A stretch of 54,319 nucleotides of DNA from Erysipelotrichaceae bacterium (GTDB lineage: Bacteria > Bacillota_I > Bacilli_A > Erysipelotrichales > Erysipelotrichaceae): the NCBI GenBank assembly GCA_017539105.1, contig JAFYHQ010000045.1, positions 1 to 54,319 on the forward strand, in the 5' to 3' direction. This document shows, piece by piece, positions 1 through 8,555 of the stretch. The translations under genes were made by a program, and so were the position numbers. The notes under the pieces are model-generated. The model did not search any database, had not been told where the DNA came from, and saw only the letters and a list, made by a program, of their open reading frames with translations. Position 1 is the first letter of the stretch. The number at the start of each line of letters is the position of its first letter.

Positions 1-957
1 ACCGGCAGCAGCAACAACAACGATGCCTTCTACAATATCCCTGACATCATCATATACACAGGCTGTACCACTGAGCCTACCGGCTGGGGCACAGACTGGT
101 ATAAATACTATTACAGCTACAGCTCCTATGTGCAGACGGTCCGCAAGGGTTACACAAGAACACAGTTCTTCTATGATTTTTATGGCGACTATTTTACAAT
201 AAAAACCATTTCTCCTTTTACAGTGGAAAAGAAACCACAAATTCAATTAAATGGCAATCCTATATATACGATTGTTTATAGCAGTTCTGATACCAATATT
301 GTCACAGTTAATTCAAATGGCGTTCTAACTGGAAAGAAGGCGGGCAAAGCTACTATTACTGCAGCATTTAAAGATGGATTTTATTCTGATTCTATTATTG
401 TTAGAGTTCTTTTTACTGACGTCGCAGATTCTTCCAAATACTTCTACAGTTCTGTATATTGGGCGTTGGACAACGGTATTACTACTGGTACCAAAGATTA
501 TGAATTCTCACCAAACAAAGCATGTACCAGAGGTCAGGTAGTCACATTCTTATGGAGATTGATGGGATCACCAAGACCTCAATCAGCCAACCCATTCAAA
601 GATGTTGAAAGAGGAGAGTATTATTATGATGCAGTAAGATGGGCAAACGAGAATGGCATTACAACTGGCACCTCTTCAACAACATTCAGCCCTCATGCAA
701 ACTGTTCAAGGGAACAGATCGTTACTTTCCTATATAGAACCGCAGTTCTTGCCAATGGTGGCAACGCTCCATCTTATACACCTAAGACGATGAAATTCCA
801 GGATGTGAATTCTTCCGCATATTACTACGAAGCAATCAGATGGGCATACTCCACAAACATCACTACAGGTGAATCTGAAACACAATTTGGCATAGGCAAG
901 ACTTGTGTCAGAGGAATGGTCGTTACGTTCCTGAAGAGATACAATGATGCTTACTAG
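1..957 (+). CDS. C-terminal part of a surface protein with Big2-like and three SLH domains (5' end outside window)
   Basis: The reading frame is open from base 1 and ends at TAG 955-957, so only the last 318 residues are seen; the GTG at 130 is internal to this frame. After a Tyr/Ser/Asn-rich stretch comes a bacterial Ig-like (Big2-type) domain at about residues 60-138 (SSDTNIVTV, GVLTGKKAGKATITA). Three S-layer-homology-type repeats follow, each with the pattern F-x-D-V...YY..A..WA...ITTGT...F......R...VTFL. SLH domains of this type usually tether exported proteins to the cell wall; Big2 modules act as spacers in adhesins and wall enzymes. The N-terminal effector domain is missing, so the molecular role cannot be given. 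The repeats look more AT-rich than the downstream housekeeping genes. A strong hairpin terminator follows. Confidence 0.85.
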   Translation, partial: TGSSNNNDAFYNIPDIIIYTGCTTEPTGWGTDWYKYYYSYSSYVQTVRKGYTRTQFFYDFYGDYFTIKTISPFTVEKKPQIQLNGNPIYTIVYSSSDTNIVTVNSNGVLTGKKAGKATITAAFKDGFYSDSIIVRVLFTDVADSSKYFYSSVYWALDNGITTGTKDYEFSPNKACTRGQVVTFLWRLMGSPRPQSANPFKDVERGEYYYDAVRWANENGITTGTSSTTFSPHANCSREQIVTFLYRTAVLANGGNAPSYTPKTMKFQDVNSSAYYYEAIRWAYSTNITTGESETQFGIGKTCVRGMVVTFLKRYNDAY

Positions 958-1004
958 AAATTGAAAATTTAAGGCTTATCTTAACGCAGATACTGAATCA
1001 ACAA

Positions 1005-1038
1005 AGGTTGTCATCGATTGATGACAACCTATTCTTTT
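1005..1038 (+). terminator. Rho-independent terminator of the SLH protein gene
   Basis: A perfect 11-bp stem, AGGTTGTCATC (1005-1015) and GATGACAACCT (1020-1030), with a GATT loop, followed by the T-rich tail ATTCTTTT. Confidence 0.85.
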
Positions 1039-1067
1039 AACGAGATAAAAACATCTATAATACGATG

Positions 1068-1076
1068 TGTTATGAT
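1068..1076 (+). promoter_or_regulatory. Extended -10 promoter, predicted leaderless start at 1083
   Basis: TGTTATGAT (TG at 1068-1069, hexamer 1071-1076). The ATG at 1083 lies 6 bases after the hexamer, where transcription would be expected to begin. A plain TATAAT at 1056-1061 is an alternative. Neither has a convincing -35. Confidence 0.5.
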
Positions 1077-1082
1077 ATAGTC

Positions 1083-1610
1083 ATGAACGATAAACACGCA
1101 TATCTTTCGATCGAAGAAGTAAAAACCGAAGGACAATTCCTGAAAGCGATCTGTTTCAAACCGAAAGCAGCTCCTATCATCATGATCATCGTAGGCATCC
1201 TGATGTTTATTCCAAGGATCCTGCTTCTGGCTGTACTGGGCCTGTTCTTTATCGTGATGAGTGTCCTGGTTCTATTCCTTGTGAAGGATTTTAAAGTGAT
1301 GGATATCTTTGATAAAGGCGTTCTTTTCTATGGAGACAAGGAAGCGAAACTGGCTTGTTTCATTCCGTTCGATGATATCAGGATGTGGACGGTCAAAAGA
1401 GACAGCGGTCATGATACCGCGGAATTCACTCTACAAGATGGCAGCATGATCATCAAGGATTCTTTTGAAGTCGATAAGGCTTATCGGACGCTTTACGGCC
1501 TGATCAAAGAAAAAGAAGAAAAATACATGAAAGCGCAGAAAGCGCGGGAGAATCAGTTATCGATTCCCGATGCCTTGGAAAATATCCGCAACCGTTTCTT
1601 TAAAAAATAA
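1083..1610 (+). CDS. Small membrane protein with two-TM hairpin and cytoplasmic PH-like domain, unknown function
   Basis: A protein of 175 residues. Two adjacent hydrophobic segments at about residues 30-70 (starting APIIMIIVGILMF and LLLAVLGLFFIVM) form a membrane hairpin. A soluble C-terminal part of about 105 residues alternates beta-strand-like segments (DKGVLFYGDKEAKLACFIPFDDI) and ends in a charged helix rich in Lys and Glu. This shape resembles YcxB-like or bacterial PH-domain membrane proteins, but no motif fixes a family or function. I chose ATG 1083 over the in-frame ATG 1065 because the best promoter would start transcription at 1083; no Shine-Dalgarno precedes either. It is monocistronic, closed by a terminator shared with the convergent methyltransferase. 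Confidence 0.65.
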   Translation: MNDKHAYLSIEEVKTEGQFLKAICFKPKAAPIIMIIVGILMFIPRILLLAVLGLFFIVMSVLVLFLVKDFKVMDIFDKGVLFYGDKEAKLACFIPFDDIRMWTVKRDSGHDTAEFTLQDGSMIIKDSFEVDKAYRTLYGLIKEKEEKYMKAQKARENQLSIPDALENIRNRFFKK

Positions 1611-1643
1611 TCATTCAGGTGTTCCTGAATGATTCTTTTTATT
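1609..1643. terminator. Bidirectional terminator between convergent genes
   Basis: AATCATTCAGG (1609-1619), loop TGTT, CCTGAATGATT (1624-1634). It is followed by CTTTTTATTT on + and by ATTTTTTAA on -, so it can end both the membrane-protein gene and the convergent methyltransferase gene. The hairpin overlaps the TAA of the + gene. Confidence 0.85.
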
Positions 1644-2970
1644 TATAACGATATTGAGCAGGAAGCTTGTTTTTCAGGATCCCTTTGCTGACGATCCCGA
1701 ATCCCAAAGGATAATCGTCAACGCAGACAAGGACAGTCCCGTTCGCATGACGGTCCCGTACATCCAGCGTTTCTCCTTTGAGATATTTCAGGACTCTCTG
1801 GTCTTCCAATGCAAGATTAAGGACATTGTCGTATTGTGAACTGCTGATGGCCTTTGCCAAGGCATAGGACGCTTCAAAACGCTCATGATTCCATTCTCCG
1901 AGATACAAGCCGGATCGCAGTATCCTCAAACCGGAGAGATCGACAGAGGCATCCGGTTCCAGATAGTATTTCTCTTTCCGGTTGACGATATGACCTTCTG
2001 ACAGGTCCAGATCGAAGTGTTCCAGATATGGGAAGTCAGGATCGTTTTTCTTTTTCTGCAGATCAACGGTTTTGCTTGTGTTTCCACCTTTCTGCAATAA
2101 AGCGACAAAGTGTCCTTCGCCTTTGATCTTATGCGGATAAAGCCTCACGCAGTTTCCGGTATTTTCTGTCAGACCGGGAACGAAAGAGCCATGGATTCCG
2201 ATCAGCAGAACATGAAGTTCGGGATATTCCTTTAAAACGGATTCAATGACTTCCTCGTTCTCTTTCCTGCTGAAGGTACAGGTGCTGTATACCAGTTTCC
2301 CTCCGGGCTTCAGCAGTTTTATGGCTTGATGCAGCAGTTCTTTTTGAATGGGAGCGTAATCGTCGTTTCCTTTTTCCAGCCAGCTTCGGATGAGTTTTCT
2401 ATCCTTACGGAACATGCCTTCGCCCGAACAAGGAGCATCGACCAGTATCTTATCGAAGTATTCCGTAAAACGTTCCAGATGGCTGATATCTTCTGCCATG
2501 ACGATACAGTTTCTCACGCCATGGTTTTCGATGTTTTTCAGCAGGACCTGTGCACGCGATACGGAAATATCGTTCGCAAACAGGATGCCTGTACCCTGCA
2601 GCTTGTCGGCGATCTTTAATGTCTTGCCTCCGGGAGCGGCGCAGAGGTCCAGTACCTTGTCCCCCTTATCGATCGGCAGCACCTGTGCCGGAAGCATCGC
2701 ACTGGCTTCCTGAATGTAATAGAGCCCTGCATAATAGTAAGGATGCCTGGTAGGATCATCGTTTTCTTCGTAGTAGAATCCGTCATCGGTCCAGGGAATG
2801 GAAGTCAAGGTGAAAGGATTGAATTTAAGGAAATCACGGACCGGTATCTTTCGGGTATTGAGACGCAGGCTGCGGATGCTTTCGTGACCGAAACAGTCAA
2901 GGTAGTCCTTGATCTCATCTCCTAAAAGTTCTTTCATATTATCAAGATAGGCATCAGGCAGTTCGATCAT
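1639..2970 (-). CDS. RsmF-like RNA cytosine-C5 methyltransferase (NOL1/NOP2/Sun family)
   Basis: 443 residues. Residues 1-100 form the NOP2/Sun-type N-terminal lobe. The SAM-binding loop is DLCAAPGGKT (108-117). The two family cysteines sit in DAPCSGEGMF (Cys181) and YSTCTFS (Cys231), one being the covalent nucleophile and the other needed for release. The C-terminal third (from about 290) matches the extra RsmF-type/PUA-like extension rather than RsmB. The family methylates C5 of a cytosine in 16S rRNA using S-adenosylmethionine; the exact target base cannot be read from sequence. The ATG at 2970 has no Shine-Dalgarno. A TGTTAAGAT extended -10 (2985-2977 on -) ends 6 bases before it, suggesting a leaderless mRNA. 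The gene is divergent from comFA. Confidence 0.9.
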   Translation of the reverse strand: MIELPDAYLDNMKELLGDEIKDYLDCFGHESIRSLRLNTRKIPVRDFLKFNPFTLTSIPWTDDGFYYEENDDPTRHPYYYAGLYYIQEASAMLPAQVLPIDKGDKVLDLCAAPGGKTLKIADKLQGTGILFANDISVSRAQVLLKNIENHGVRNCIVMAEDISHLERFTEYFDKILVDAPCSGEGMFRKDRKLIRSWLEKGNDDYAPIQKELLHQAIKLLKPGGKLVYSTCTFSRKENEEVIESVLKEYPELHVLLIGIHGSFVPGLTENTGNCVRLYPHKIKGEGHFVALLQKGGNTSKTVDLQKKKNDPDFPYLEHFDLDLSEGHIVNRKEKYYLEPDASVDLSGLRILRSGLYLGEWNHERFEASYALAKAISSSQYDNVLNLALEDQRVLKYLKGETLDVRDRHANGTVLVCVDDYPLGFGIVSKGILKNKLPAQYRYK

Positions 2971-2976
2971 ATTATC

Positions 2977-2985
2977 ATCTTAACA
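2977..2985 (-). promoter_or_regulatory. Extended -10 (TGTTAAGAT) for the methyltransferase gene
   Basis: On the minus strand TGT TAAGAT is followed by the 6 bases GATAAT and then the ATG at 2970. This spacing puts the transcription start on the A of the start codon. The hexamer matches TATAAT at only 4 of 6 positions. Confidence 0.4.
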
Positions 2986-3045
2986 AATTCTTTTAGGAAA
3001 AATGTGTTTTTCAGTGAATAATGAATAGGACGGTTGAAAGAAAAG

Positions 3046-4179
3046 ATGAAATGCCAGAGATGTGGAAATGAAGATCCGGCTTATTTCTATGAAGGACACA
3101 AAGGGATCTATTGCCGCAAATGCGTGCGTTTTTCCCGTATCCTTCTGGAAGAAGAGATGGAAGAAAAAGACTATGAGATCGCGATCGGCGCGGATGAATA
3201 CCGTTTCGATTATCATCTGACTCCCCGGCAGCGCGAAGCATCCAGAGCCTGTCTTGCCTCGCTGGCGTATGCGGATGTCCTGCTTCATTGCGTATGCGGG
3301 GCAGGGAAGACGGAAATCGCGGTAGAAAGCATCAGCCATTATCTAGCGAAAGGATGCAAAGTCGCTTATGCGATCGCCCGTAAGGAGGTGGTTATTGAAT
3401 TGTCGCAGCGTTTTGCGAAGATCTTTCCCAAAGCGGAAGTGACAGCGGTCTATGGGGGACATCACGAGAAGCTGACAGGGGATCTGATCGTCTGCACCTG
3501 TCATCAGCTGTACCGTTATCCGAAGACTTTTGATCTTCTGATCGTCGATGAAGTCGATGCCTTTCCTTTAAAAGGAGATGAAACGCTCATGAACATTTCC
3601 TTGAATGCCTGCAAAGGAAGAGTAATCTTCTCGACCGCAACGATCGATGACAGCCTTCAGAGCATCCTGAAGAAACGGGTATATAAGACGGTCGAACTGT
3701 TTGTCCGTCCGGATCAGAAACCTTTGCCTGTGCCATCGGTGGTTTATCTGAAAAAGATCGGAGCCTTGTTTTATCTGAACCATCTGCTGTCTGAAATGGA
3801 CAGGCAATGCATCATCTTTGTTTCTGGAATCCGGGAGTGTATCCTTCTTTATAAGATTTTTTCCCGTTTCTATTCCTGCACCTATGTCTATTCCCAACTG
3901 GAAGAACGGAACGAACACATCCAGGATTTCCGTTCCAACCGGTACAAGTACATTTTTTCCACCAGCGTCCTGGAACGCGGAGTGACCATCCGCAACATCA
4001 ATGTGATCATCCTTGATACCCATAATATTTTCGATGAAAGCAATCTGATCCAGATGACGGGCAGGATCAACCGCGGTCTGCATAACGAAGGAGGAAAGGC
4101 CTATATCATCGCAAATCGTTTCGATGAAGAGATCGACAAAACCATCGATTATCTGCATATGGCCAACAGTTACTTATGA
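3046..4179 (+). CDS. comFA: ComFA-like DEAD/DEAH-box helicase
   Basis: 377 residues from ATG 3046 (a TTG at 3034 is an in-frame alternative with a poorly spaced AGGA). The N-terminus has a four-cysteine zinc knuckle (Cys3, Cys6, Cys23, Cys26). Helicase signatures follow in order: VCGAGKTE (83-90, Walker A), VDEVDAF (167-173, motif II), FSTATID (motif III) and QMTGRINRG (motif VI). ComFA is the ATP-driven protein on the inner face of the membrane that powers entry of single-stranded DNA in natural transformation. The gene overlaps comFC by 4 bases (ATGA), the usual com arrangement; comFB is absent. Competence itself is not shown by these two genes alone. Confidence 0.9.
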   Translation: MKCQRCGNEDPAYFYEGHKGIYCRKCVRFSRILLEEEMEEKDYEIAIGADEYRFDYHLTPRQREASRACLASLAYADVLLHCVCGAGKTEIAVESISHYLAKGCKVAYAIARKEVVIELSQRFAKIFPKAEVTAVYGGHHEKLTGDLIVCTCHQLYRYPKTFDLLIVDEVDAFPLKGDETLMNISLNACKGRVIFSTATIDDSLQSILKKRVYKTVELFVRPDQKPLPVPSVVYLKKIGALFYLNHLLSEMDRQCIIFVSGIRECILLYKIFSRFYSCTYVYSQLEERNEHIQDFRSNRYKYIFSTSVLERGVTIRNINVIILDTHNIFDESNLIQMTGRINRGLHNEGGKAYIIANRFDEEIDKTIDYLHMANSYL

Positions 4180-4793
4180 AATGCCTGTATTGCGATTCCA
4201 GGATCGATAAGATCACTCTGAAAAGCCTTTTTTTCAAAGAAGATCCGTTATGCCGGGAATGTCGGAAGGCTTTGAAAACGGAACATAAAACGATCCGAAT
4301 CAACGAGATCGAAGTATCGACTTTCTTTGATTACGATTCATTGTTTCGCAGCGTTCTTCTACAGTACAAGGAATGTTGCGACGAAGCACTGAAGGATGTC
4401 TTTCTTTACGATCTGGCCTTCATGATCTATCTGCGTTATCTAGGTTATGAGATCGTTCTGATCCCCAGCAGCGAACTGAAAAAAGAAAAACGGGGTTTCG
4501 ATCATCTGAAACTGATCTTTGAAAGCACGGGACTGAAAATGAATGACGGACTGAAGATGAAGAAACAGCTGATACAGGAAGGAGCTTCCGCAGAAGAAAG
4601 AAAACGGATGACAGACAATTATGTCTACGAAGGGAAACCATTACGCAAGGCCCTGATCGTAGATGACGTCATGACGACCGGATCTTCCCTGTATGGCGCC
4701 TATCAGGCGTTAAAACCTTATGCCGGAAAGATAAAAGTCCTCTCTCTGGCTAGAGTGCATGATTTTACTAATCAGGAAGCGAGTGTGTTATAA
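4176..4793 (+). CDS. comFC: ComFC-like phosphoribosyltransferase-fold competence protein
   Basis: 205 residues. An N-terminal zinc finger (CLYC at 3-6 and CREC near 28-31) precedes a type I phosphoribosyltransferase fold with the PRPP loop LIVDDVMTTGSS near residues 164-175. ComFC/ComF proteins (relatives of E. coli GntX) work with ComFA during import or handling of transforming DNA. Translation is coupled to comFA through the ATGA overlap. The TAA stop (4791-4793) lies inside the -10 box of the following cold-shock gene. Confidence 0.88.
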   Translation: MKCLYCDSRIDKITLKSLFFKEDPLCRECRKALKTEHKTIRINEIEVSTFFDYDSLFRSVLLQYKECCDEALKDVFLYDLAFMIYLRYLGYEIVLIPSSELKKEKRGFDHLKLIFESTGLKMNDGLKMKKQLIQEGASAEERKRMTDNYVYEGKPLRKALIVDDVMTTGSSLYGAYQALKPYAGKIKVLSLARVHDFTNQEASVL

Positions 4794-4794
4794 T
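4786..4794 (+). promoter_or_regulatory. Extended -10 promoter of the cold-shock gene
   Basis: TGTTATAAT, with TG at 4786-4787 and a perfect TATAAT at 4789-4794. No good -35 is seen at 16-18 bp. The -10 contains the comFC stop codon. Confidence 0.7.
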
Positions 4795-4815
4795 ATACAT
4801 CAAAGGAGAATAACG

Positions 4816-5022
4816 ATGTTGGGAAAAGTGAAGAGATTCAATAAGGTTAAGGGATTTGGCTTCATTACAGCAGATGATGGTCGTGACGTCTTTTTCCATT
4901 ATTCTCAATTGCTTATGGATGGGTATAAAACCATCGCTGAGGGTGCACCAGTTGAATTCGAATTAGTAGAAGGCGATCGAGGCCTTCAGGCTCATGAAAT
5001 AAAAGAAATTAAAGATGAGTAG
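4816..5022 (+). CDS. Cold-shock domain protein (CspA family)
   Basis: 68 residues, the whole length being one cold-shock domain. RNP1 is KGFGFI (residues 12-17) and RNP2 is VFFHY (25-29). Proteins of this family bind single-stranded RNA and DNA and melt mRNA structure, often at low temperature or in stationary phase. The start is fixed by AAGGAG (4803-4808) and the aligned N-terminus; the frame upstream is open only by chance. Unlike cold-induced cspA of E. coli, the leader is very short (about 15-20 bases), so a long cold-responsive leader structure is not present. Own promoter upstream and own terminator downstream. Confidence 0.92.
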   Translation: MLGKVKRFNKVKGFGFITADDGRDVFFHYSQLLMDGYKTIAEGAPVEFELVEGDRGLQAHEIKEIKDE

Positions 5023-5031
5023 TAAGTAAAA

Positions 5032-5056
5032 AGTCTGCCGGAATGGCAGGCTTTTT
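5032..5056 (+). terminator. Terminator of the cold-shock gene
   Basis: AGTCTGCC (5032-5039), loop GGAAT, GGCAGGCT (5045-5052), then a run of T to 5056. One G-T pair. Confidence 0.85.
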
Positions 5057-5069
5057 ATAATATCGTATA

Positions 5070-5078
5070 TGATATAAT
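5070..5078 (+). promoter_or_regulatory. Extended -10 promoter of secA-prfB
   Basis: TGATATAAT with TG at 5070-5071 and TATAAT at 5073-5078. It is placed 14 bases after the cold-shock terminator and 22 bases before the secA ATG. Confidence 0.65.
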
Positions 5079-5100
5079 TGTTTTAGAATTGGAGAAGAAG

Positions 5101-7437
5101 ATGGGATTTTTAGACAGACTTTTTAACAGCGACCAGAAGATGCTGGAAAAGATAGAGAAAGCAGTACAGCCGATCGAGGATCTGAAGGATGCCATGGCTG
5201 CGCTTTCCGATGAAGAACTGAAACATAAGACCGTAGAGTTTAAAGAAAGACTCGCCAATGGGGAAACCTTGGATGATATCCTGGTGGAGGCTTTTGCGGT
5301 GGCCAGAGAAGCGGCAAGAAGGGTGATCGGAGAATATCCGTTCTTCTGTCAGCTGGAAGGCGCTTATGTTTTGCATCAAGGCGATATCGCGGAGATGAAG
5401 ACAGGAGAAGGTAAAACATTAACGTCTGTCATGGCGGTCTATCTGAATGCCTTGGAAGGCAAAGGCGTACATGTCATTACGGTCAACGAATACCTGGCGG
5501 AACGTGACAGCGAATGGATGGGCGCGATCCACCGTTTCCTGGGACTGACGGTAGGTCTGAACCTGCGGGCACTGACGCCTGCCGAAAAGCGCAAGGCCTA
5601 TGAGTGCGATATCACATATACGACCAACTCCGAAGTCGGTTTCGATTATCTCCGTGACAACATGGTCACGCGTATCGAGGACCGTGTATTGAGAGAACTA
5701 CATTTCGCTCTGGTGGATGAGGTCGACTCGATCCTGATCGATGAATCAAGAACGCCTCTGATCATCTCCGGCGGAGAAAAGAAGACCGCGAATCTCTATA
5801 TCAATGCGGACAAGTTCGTCAAACGCATCCGCAAAGACGAAGACTATGTCATTGATGTCAAAGAAAAGAACGTGCAGCTGACTGAAGAAGGCGTACACAA
5901 AGCGGAGAAAGCGTTCGGTGTCGAAAACCTTTACGATATCGAAAATACATCCCTGGTCCATTACATCGCTCAGGCACTGAAAGCCAACTATATCATGACC
6001 CGTGATGTGGAATACGTCGTCGAAGAAAAAGAAGTCATCATTGTCGACCAGAATACCGGACGTAAGATGCCGGGCAGAGAATATTCCGACGGTCTGCATC
6101 AGGCGATCCAGGCCAAGGAAGGCGTTCCGATCAAACAGGAAACGACCACCCTGGCAACCATCACATACCAGAATTTCTTCCGTCTCTACCAGAAGCTTGC
6201 CGGCATGACCGGTACCGCCAAGACCGAGGAAGAAGAATTCCTGGACATCTACAATATGCGTGTCGTCGAGATCCCGACAAACAGACCGGTCATCCGTGTC
6301 GATAATTCCGATCTGGTCTTCGGTACCAAGAAAGCGAAATACAATGCCTTGCTGGAAGAAGTCAAAGAACTCTATGCGAAAGGACAGCCGGTACTGGTAG
6401 GTACGATCTCCGTCGAGACTTCCGAACTGATCAGCAGAATGTTCAAGCAGGCAAGAATACGTCATGAAGTACTGAACGCCAAGAACCATGCAAGAGAAGC
6501 GGAAATCATCGCCAAAGCCGGCAAGGAAGGCTCCGTCACCATCGCCACCAACATGGCCGGCCGTGGTACCGATATCAAACTGACCGACCGTTCCAGAGAA
6601 CTGGGAGGCCTGGCAGTATTGGGTTCCGAACGTCATGAATCACGCCGTATCGATAATCAGCTGAGAGGCCGTTCCGGTAGACAGGGAGATCCGGGCTATT
6701 CCCGTTTCTTTGTATCCCTGCAGGATGAACTGATGGTCCGTTTCGGCTCGGATCGTATTTCCGGTCTTTTCGAACAGATGGGCGATATGCCGATCGAAAA
6801 CAAGACCGTCACCAAGGCTATTTCCAGTGCACAGAAGCGTGTGGAAGGCCTCAACTTCGATATCCGTAAAGCCCTGCTGGATTATGACGATGTCATGCGT
6901 CAGCAGAGAGAAACGATGTATGCGCAACGCAACTACATCCTGGAACACGAGGATATCCATTCTGTCGTCCAGAACATGTTCGCAAGGGAAATGGAAAATA
7001 TCGTCGAAGCCAATACGGCAATGGAAGGCAAGAACGAGGTCGTTGACTACGAAGCTATCGCTGCCCGTCTGACCAACATGGGCGTGAATCGTTTCGATCA
7101 ATCTGCCATCGAAGGACTGAACAAGCAGGAGACGATCGACAAATGTCTGGAAAAAGCCTTCGGCGCCTACGAAGAGAAAATCAAGCCTGTCCGTCAGCAG
7201 ATCCTGCCGGTCGAACGGACCATGGTTCTTCGTCTGATGGACCGTGCATGGCAGAACCAGATCGATATCATGTCAAAACTGCGTGAAGGCATCCATCTTC
7301 GTTCCTATGCCTCCAACAATCCTTTGGAAGCCTATGTCGAAGAAGGCTATGAACTGTTTGAAAATATGATGAACACGATCTCCAGCGATGTCGTCACTTT
7401 CTGCAACAATCTGAAGATCGTGATAAAGGAGAAATAG
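5101..7437 (+). CDS. secA: SecA, preprotein translocase ATPase
   Basis: 778 residues. SecA drives secretory proteins through SecYEG with ATP. Motifs: MKTGEGKT (99-106, Walker A), DEVDSILIDE (206-215, motif II), MTGTAKTEEEEF, NMAGRGTDIKL and QLRGRSGRQGDPG (nucleotide-binding domain 2). The preprotein cross-linking domain lies between motif II and NBD2, with helical wing and scaffold domains after it. The start is ATG 5101 behind GGAGAAG; an in-frame TTG at 5089 overlaps that ribosome site. The protein ends at VIKEK after the scaffold and lacks the C-terminal linker and CxC...CH zinc tail of B. subtilis and E. coli SecA. prfB follows after 2 bases, the usual Firmicutes order. Confidence 0.97.
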   Translation: MGFLDRLFNSDQKMLEKIEKAVQPIEDLKDAMAALSDEELKHKTVEFKERLANGETLDDILVEAFAVAREAARRVIGEYPFFCQLEGAYVLHQGDIAEMKTGEGKTLTSVMAVYLNALEGKGVHVITVNEYLAERDSEWMGAIHRFLGLTVGLNLRALTPAEKRKAYECDITYTTNSEVGFDYLRDNMVTRIEDRVLRELHFALVDEVDSILIDESRTPLIISGGEKKTANLYINADKFVKRIRKDEDYVIDVKEKNVQLTEEGVHKAEKAFGVENLYDIENTSLVHYIAQALKANYIMTRDVEYVVEEKEVIIVDQNTGRKMPGREYSDGLHQAIQAKEGVPIKQETTTLATITYQNFFRLYQKLAGMTGTAKTEEEEFLDIYNMRVVEIPTNRPVIRVDNSDLVFGTKKAKYNALLEEVKELYAKGQPVLVGTISVETSELISRMFKQARIRHEVLNAKNHAREAEIIAKAGKEGSVTIATNMAGRGTDIKLTDRSRELGGLAVLGSERHESRRIDNQLRGRSGRQGDPGYSRFFVSLQDELMVRFGSDRISGLFEQMGDMPIENKTVTKAISSAQKRVEGLNFDIRKALLDYDDVMRQQRETMYAQRNYILEHEDIHSVVQNMFAREMENIVEANTAMEGKNEVVDYEAIAARLTNMGVNRFDQSAIEGLNKQETIDKCLEKAFGAYEEKIKPVRQQILPVERTMVLRLMDRAWQNQIDIMSKLREGIHLRSYASNNPLEAYVEEGYELFENMMNTISSDVVTFCNNLKIVIKEK

Positions 7438-7439
7438 AC

Positions 7440-8538
7440 ATGGAAATGTATGAAATGAAACAAAGCCTAAACACTTCCTTAAAGAAGTTAAAAGATTTAG
7501 GCGACTCTCTTTGACCTCGCTCAGTTAGAAAACAAGATCAAAGAACTGGAAGAACAGCAGAATGCGGAAACTTTCTGGAACGATCAGAAGAAAGCGCAAA
7601 GCGTCATCAAAGAATACAACTCTCTCAAAGAACTGAGAGACAAGTACTACATCAATGAAAAAGCCATCACAGGACTGCTGAATGATCTGGATGACTTAAG
7701 CAAGAACTATGACAGCGATCTTTTCGAACTGCTGAATGAAGAATATGTCGAAGTAAACAAGCAGTTTGAAGAATATGAGATCAAGACGTTACTATCCAAC
7801 GACTACGATCATTCCAACGCCATCCTGGAGATCCATCCGGGAGCGGGAGGCACAGAATCGCAGGACTGGGCCAGCATGCTTTTCAGGATGTATCAGCGCT
7901 ATGCCCAGAACAACGGTTACGGTTTCGAAGTGATCGACTACCAGGAAGCCGATGAGGCAGGCATCAAGTCCTGTACGGTGCTGATCAAGGGAGAGATGGC
8001 ATATGGCTATCTCAAGGGAGAGAGCGGTGTCCATCGTCTGGTAAGGATCTCCCCGTTCGATGCATCAAGCAGAAGACACACTTCATTCGCATCTGTAGAA
8101 GTACTTCCTGAATTCAATAATGAGATCGACATCGAGATCAAAGAAGAAGACCTTGAAGTCGATACGATGCGATCTTCCGGAGCAGGAGGACAGCACATCA
8201 ACAAGACCGACAGTGCCGTACGTATGAAGCACATTCCTACAGGATTGACCGCATTCTCGCAATCGGAACGTTCCCAGATCCTGAACCGGGAAAAGTGCCT
8301 GGCTGTCTTAAAGGCAAAACTCTATCAGAAAGCCATCGAAGACCGGGAGAACGAGAAACGCGCCTTGAAAGGGGAACAGAAGAAAATCGAATGGGGTTCC
8401 CAGATCCGTTCCTATGTCTTTTGTCCGTATACGCTGGTCAAGGACCATCGTACCAATTATGAAGAAGGAAATGTCGATAAGGTTATGAACGGAGAAATCA
8501 ACGACTTCCTGTTCGCTTATCTGAAGTCGCAGTTATAA
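7440..8538 (+). CDS. prfB: Peptide chain release factor 2, with programmed +1 frameshift
   Basis: The gene is read as 7440-7511 joined to 7513-8538, giving 365 residues. Translation starts at ATG 7440 (AAGGAG at 7426-7431), reaches an in-frame TGA at 7512-7514 after codon 24, and must shift +1 at CTT-TGA-C to continue as L-D-L-A-Q. This is the classic RF2 autoregulation: low RF2 lets the ribosome pause at UGA and slip. RF2 hallmarks are SPF (204-206), which reads UGA/UAA stop codons, and GGQ (249-251), which triggers peptide release. The upstream stimulator is weaker than usual: TTAGGCGAC lies where most bacteria carry AGGGGG. The downstream flavodoxin gene begins 17 bases later. Confidence 0.96.
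7497..7516 (+). promoter_or_regulatory. prfB recoding site (CTT TGA C slip)
   Basis: CTT (7509-7511), TGA (7512-7514), C (7515). The slippery CTTTGAC and the in-frame UGA match the conserved site. Only a partial Shine-Dalgarno-like AGGCGA (about 7499-7504) lies upstream. Confidence 0.9.
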
Positions 8539-8555
8539 GAAATGGGGGAAAGAAG

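Noticed and set aside
4759-5022. Longer cold-shock protein beginning inside comFC
   Set aside because: The extra residues match nothing, while ATG 4816 has AAGGAG and aligns with the family start.
5746-6636. Long open frame antisense to secA (similar ones antisense to the ABC genes at 24589-25686 and 39298-40536, and to pyk at 45481-46392)
   Set aside because: They mirror the codon pattern of highly conserved + strand genes, have His/Asp/Arg-rich implausible composition and no ribosome sites.
7512-7514. In-frame TGA in prfB taken as a broken gene
   Set aside because: It is the conserved programmed frameshift site of RF2.
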